DNA from: Treponema sp.
GTDB taxonomy: Bacteria > Spirochaetota > Spirochaetia > Treponematales > Breznakiellaceae
Direction of reading: 5' to 3'
DNA: 7,165 nucleotides
Assembly (NCBI GenBank): GCA_031284385.1
Contig: JAISZZ010000165.1
Span: forward strand, 1-7,165
Shown here: piece by piece, positions 6,049 to 7,165 of the stretch
Layout of the letters: every line of letters begins with the position of its first letter
Numbering within the stretch: the stretch's first letter is position 1
Position numbers and translations under genes: made by a program
The notes under the pieces: model-generated
Database searches by the model: none
Told to the model about the DNA's origin: nothing
Seen by the model: the letters and a program-made list of their open reading frames with translations, nothing else

Positions 6049-6233
6049 TTATTCCAACAGTTCATTCCCCGTTTCAAGTATGTTTTTCTGTAACCCGCGC
6101 TCATCAAGCAGATGTCAGAAGTTAAGCCGCGTTGCAGCGTCGGGCGCACCATCCCTAACGCGTATCTATCGTAAACGTAATATTTCAGCGCTTCATCTGC
6201 CAGATTGAATCATACCTGTAGCTTTTGTTGGCA
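6049..6233 (-). pseudogene. degenerate IS5-type transposase fragment
   Basis: Reading the minus strand from 6233, one frame gives QQKLQV, a TGA at 6212-6210 where a Trp would fit, then FNLADEALKYYVYDRYAL (6209-6156). The frame then shifts. From 6153 it gives DGAPDAATRLNF, a TGA at 6117-6115 where Arg (CGA) would fit, then HLLDERGLQKNILE and TGNELLE, ending in TAA at 6051-6049 where Glu (GAA) would fit. This order matches, from memory of the family, the conserved N-terminal block of IS5-type transposases (roughly 'W[FY]NLSDEA.E..LYD', then 'PDATTLL.FRHLLE..GL...ILE..N.LL'). About a dozen codons are missing at the frameshift. The catalytic DDE region is absent, so it cannot be active. It abuts the 42-bp repeat on one side and nearly touches the hairpin element on the other. 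Confidence 0.75.
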
Positions 6234-6272
6234 TCATCAATTCTAGGGCAACGCTGATTAACTTGAGGCCTT

Positions 6273-6287
6273 GCCAGCTATGCTGGC
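6273..6287. repeat. hairpin 1 of the array
   Basis: GCCAGC (6273-6278), TAT loop, GCTGGC (6282-6287): a perfect 6-bp stem. Confidence 0.7.
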
Positions 6288-6323
6288 GCGCCAGCTTCGT
6301 TGGCGCGCCAGCTTCGTTGGCGC
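6288..6323. repeat. two tandem 17-bp palindromic units (hairpins 2 and 3)
   Basis: The unit GCGCCAGCTTCGTTGGC occurs twice in exact tandem (6288-6304 and 6305-6321), followed by GC. Each copy folds as GCGCCAGC, TTC loop, GTTGGCGC, an 8-bp stem with one G-T (G-U in RNA) pair. Confidence 0.8.
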
Positions 6324-6367
6324 ATCATCGTTGCCCTAAGGAGCAAGCTCATTTCATTGCGCAAATG

Positions 6368-6384
6368 TGTCAACTTCGTTGACA
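6368..6384. repeat. hairpin 4 of the array
   Basis: TGTCAAC (6368-6374), TTC loop, GTTGACA (6378-6384): a perfect 7-bp stem. It sits between the two closed modules. Confidence 0.7.
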
Positions 6385-6408
6385 TTCGCATTAAAGCAGC
6401 ACTGATTG

Positions 6409-6425
6409 CGTCAACTATGTTGACG
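6409..6425. repeat. hairpin 5 of the array
   Basis: CGTCAAC (6409-6415), TAT loop, GTTGACG (6419-6425): a perfect 7-bp stem. ATT (6405-6407) and AAT (6426-6428) extend it past a single unpaired G. Confidence 0.7.
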
Positions 6426-6490
6426 AATGCGCACTCGCATAAATCAGTGCTTCCCTAGCAGTTTTAGTTCGGAAATCGCGTTACACCGCT

Positions 6491-7165
6491 TTACAGTCCG
6501 CACTCGTCCAGAAGTTTTTGGTCGTTGATGATGGACGCGGTGGGCCCGTCGGCGCGGAGGCGGCCTTGGGAAAGCACGATGCAGCGGGAGCAGAGGTCAA
6601 GCGCCATGTTCAGGTCGTGCGTGGCGATGAGATAGCCTTGCGGCAGGGTCTTGAGGATGGCGGCAAGGCGGCGGCGGGCGCGCGGATCGAGGAAGGCCGA
6701 CGGCTCGTCCATCAGGAGAAGGCGCGGTTCCATCACGAGGACGCTCGCCAGCGCGGCCATGCGTTTTTCGCCGCCGGAAAGTTTGTGAGACATTCGTTCT
6801 TTTAGGGGGAGTATTCCCAGTTCGGCAAGGACGGCGTCCGCTTTTTCCGCGATTTGCGCCGTTTCACCGGCAGCCGCATAGTTCTGCGGGCCGAACAGCA
6901 CATCATCATAGACGGTAGGCATGAAAAGCTGGTCGTCGGGGTTTTGAAACAGAAGGCCGAGCTTTTGCCGTATCGCCGGTAGGTTTTTCTTCTCTAAAAC
7001 ATCGCCATCAACCACGATTTTCCCTTGCGCGGCCTCCAGAATGCCGACCAAGGCAAGGAGCAGCGTGGATTTTCCCGCGCCGTTCGCCCCGACTAGCGCG
7101 ACTTTCTCCCTTTCGGCAAGCGCGAAGGTTACTTGTTGCAGCGCGTAGCCGTCTGTCCCGCCGGG
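6491..7165 (-). CDS. cbiO: CbiO/EcfA-type ABC transporter ATPase (5' end outside the window)
   Basis: The frame is open from the right edge to TAA at 6493-6491, giving 224 visible residues. Counting from the edge, GANGAGKST at 26-34 is Walker A (7090-7064). FQNPDDQLFMPTVYDDVLFG at 73-92 contains the Q-loop and is typical of cobalt/nickel and energy-coupling-factor ATPases. LSGGEKR at 129-135 is the ABC signature, LLLMDEPSAFLDP at 149-161 is Walker B plus D-loop, and ATHD at 181-184 carries the switch His183. All ATPase motifs are intact. Probably only 10-20 N-terminal residues are missing. A methionine-like TTG start at 7051 would lie after Walker A and is not real. In these systems the ATPase pairs with a CbiQ/EcfT membrane protein and a substrate-binding subunit (CbiM or another S component), which would lie beyond the right edge. 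The C-terminus is shorter than in many EcfA proteins. The metal or vitamin substrate cannot be told. Confidence 0.9.
   Translation of the reverse strand, partial: PGGTDGYALQQVTFALAEREKVALVGANGAGKSTLLLALVGILEAAQGKIVVDGDVLEKKNLPAIRQKLGLLFQNPDDQLFMPTVYDDVLFGPQNYAAAGETAQIAEKADAVLAELGILPLKERMSHKLSGGEKRMAALASVLVMEPRLLLMDEPSAFLDPRARRRLAAILKTLPQGYLIATHDLNMALDLCSRCIVLSQGRLRADGPTASIINDQKLLDECGL

Larger units (their letters stand above)
6243..6458. mobile_element. 216-bp MITE-like hairpin-array element
   Basis: The outer ends are imperfect 17-bp terminal inverted repeats: CTAGGGCAACGCTGATT (6243-6259) and AATCAGTGCTTCCCTAG (6442-6458), 14 of 17 paired. CTAG at both extremes could be a duplicated 4-bp target, since IS5-group elements favour YTAR. 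Inside are two modules. Module 1 is closed by a perfect 10-bp stem, TAGGGCAACG (6244-6253) with CGTTGCCCTA (6329-6338), and holds three hairpins. Module 2 is closed by AGCACTGATT (6398-6407) with AATCAGTGCT (6442-6451) and holds one. A fifth hairpin lies between them (6368-6384). No open frame of note is inside. It may be a non-autonomous derivative of the adjacent IS5-type element, or a structured RNA. Confidence 0.6.
5781..6490. other. gene-poor, repeat-rich interval
   Basis: About 710 bp lie between the XRE gene and the convergent CbiO-type gene without an intact gene. In order they hold: a G+C-rich stretch with CGCCGGTG (5860-5867) inverted as CACCGGCG (5909-5916); the second 27-bp repeat (5926-5952); the second 42-bp repeat (6001-6042); a minus-strand transposase relic (6049-6233); and the hairpin element (6243-6458). 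No clear intrinsic terminator for either flanking gene was found. Confidence 0.7.

Noticed and set aside
5875..6093. 72-codon + strand open frame opposite the transposase relic
   Set aside because: It starts with TTG without a ribosome binding site, runs through both the 27-bp and 42-bp repeats, and ends in the antisense of the transposase fragment.
6243..6458. CRISPR array interpretation of the hairpin region
   Set aside because: There are only two exact 17-bp units in direct tandem, with no spacers and no cas genes. The repeats are palindromic units of differing sequence.
6518..6805. 95-codon + strand frame
   Set aside because: It is antisense to the well-supported CbiO-type ATPase motifs and is a codon-bias shadow.

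Overview
The window looks like a piece of a bacterial chromosome of moderate G+C. It carries ordinary housekeeping or accessory genes separated by repeat-rich intergenic DNA. The gene set is a nitroreductase, an exported nuclease, a thioredoxin reductase, an exported GH3 hexosaminidase and an ECF-type ATPase, which suits an anaerobic or host-associated bacterium. A spirochaete such as a gut Treponema is one guess, based on the gene mix and the abundance of intergenic repeats. Nothing in the window fixes the lineage, so this is a weak inference.

Left part (1-1410, + strand): the last codons of an unidentified gene, then a nitroreductase-fold flavoprotein with the only clear Shine-Dalgarno sequence in the window. 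Seven bases after its stop begins a probable exported or lipid-anchored staphylococcal-nuclease-like protein that carries an Ada-like Cys/His zinc-binding module. Its best start is a TTG at 637.

Bases 1411-1761 hold no credible gene. They contain three strong inverted repeats and one copy of a 42-bp repeat that ends 43 bp before trxB.

Centre (1762-5276, + strand): a tight three-gene run of trxB, a NagZ-like exported GH3 beta-N-acetylhexosaminidase, and a two-domain GNAT acetyltransferase. The gaps are 6 and 8 bp, so this is probably one operon. A likely theme is redox maintenance plus cell-wall sugar turnover, but a functional link among the three is inference only.

Right part (5277-7165): a solitary A+T-richer XRE-family regulator flanked by two copies of a degenerate 27-bp repeat. 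It is followed by about 710 bp without an intact gene. That stretch is a repeat graveyard: the second 42-bp repeat copy, a decayed minus-strand IS5-type transposase fragment (stops plus a frameshift), and a 216-bp hairpin-rich element (6243-6458) with imperfect terminal inverted repeats and CTAG at both ends. The element contains five short hairpins whose stems covary, and is the most unusual structure here. The window ends in a minus-strand CbiO/EcfA-type ATPase that is cut by the right edge just upstream of Walker A.
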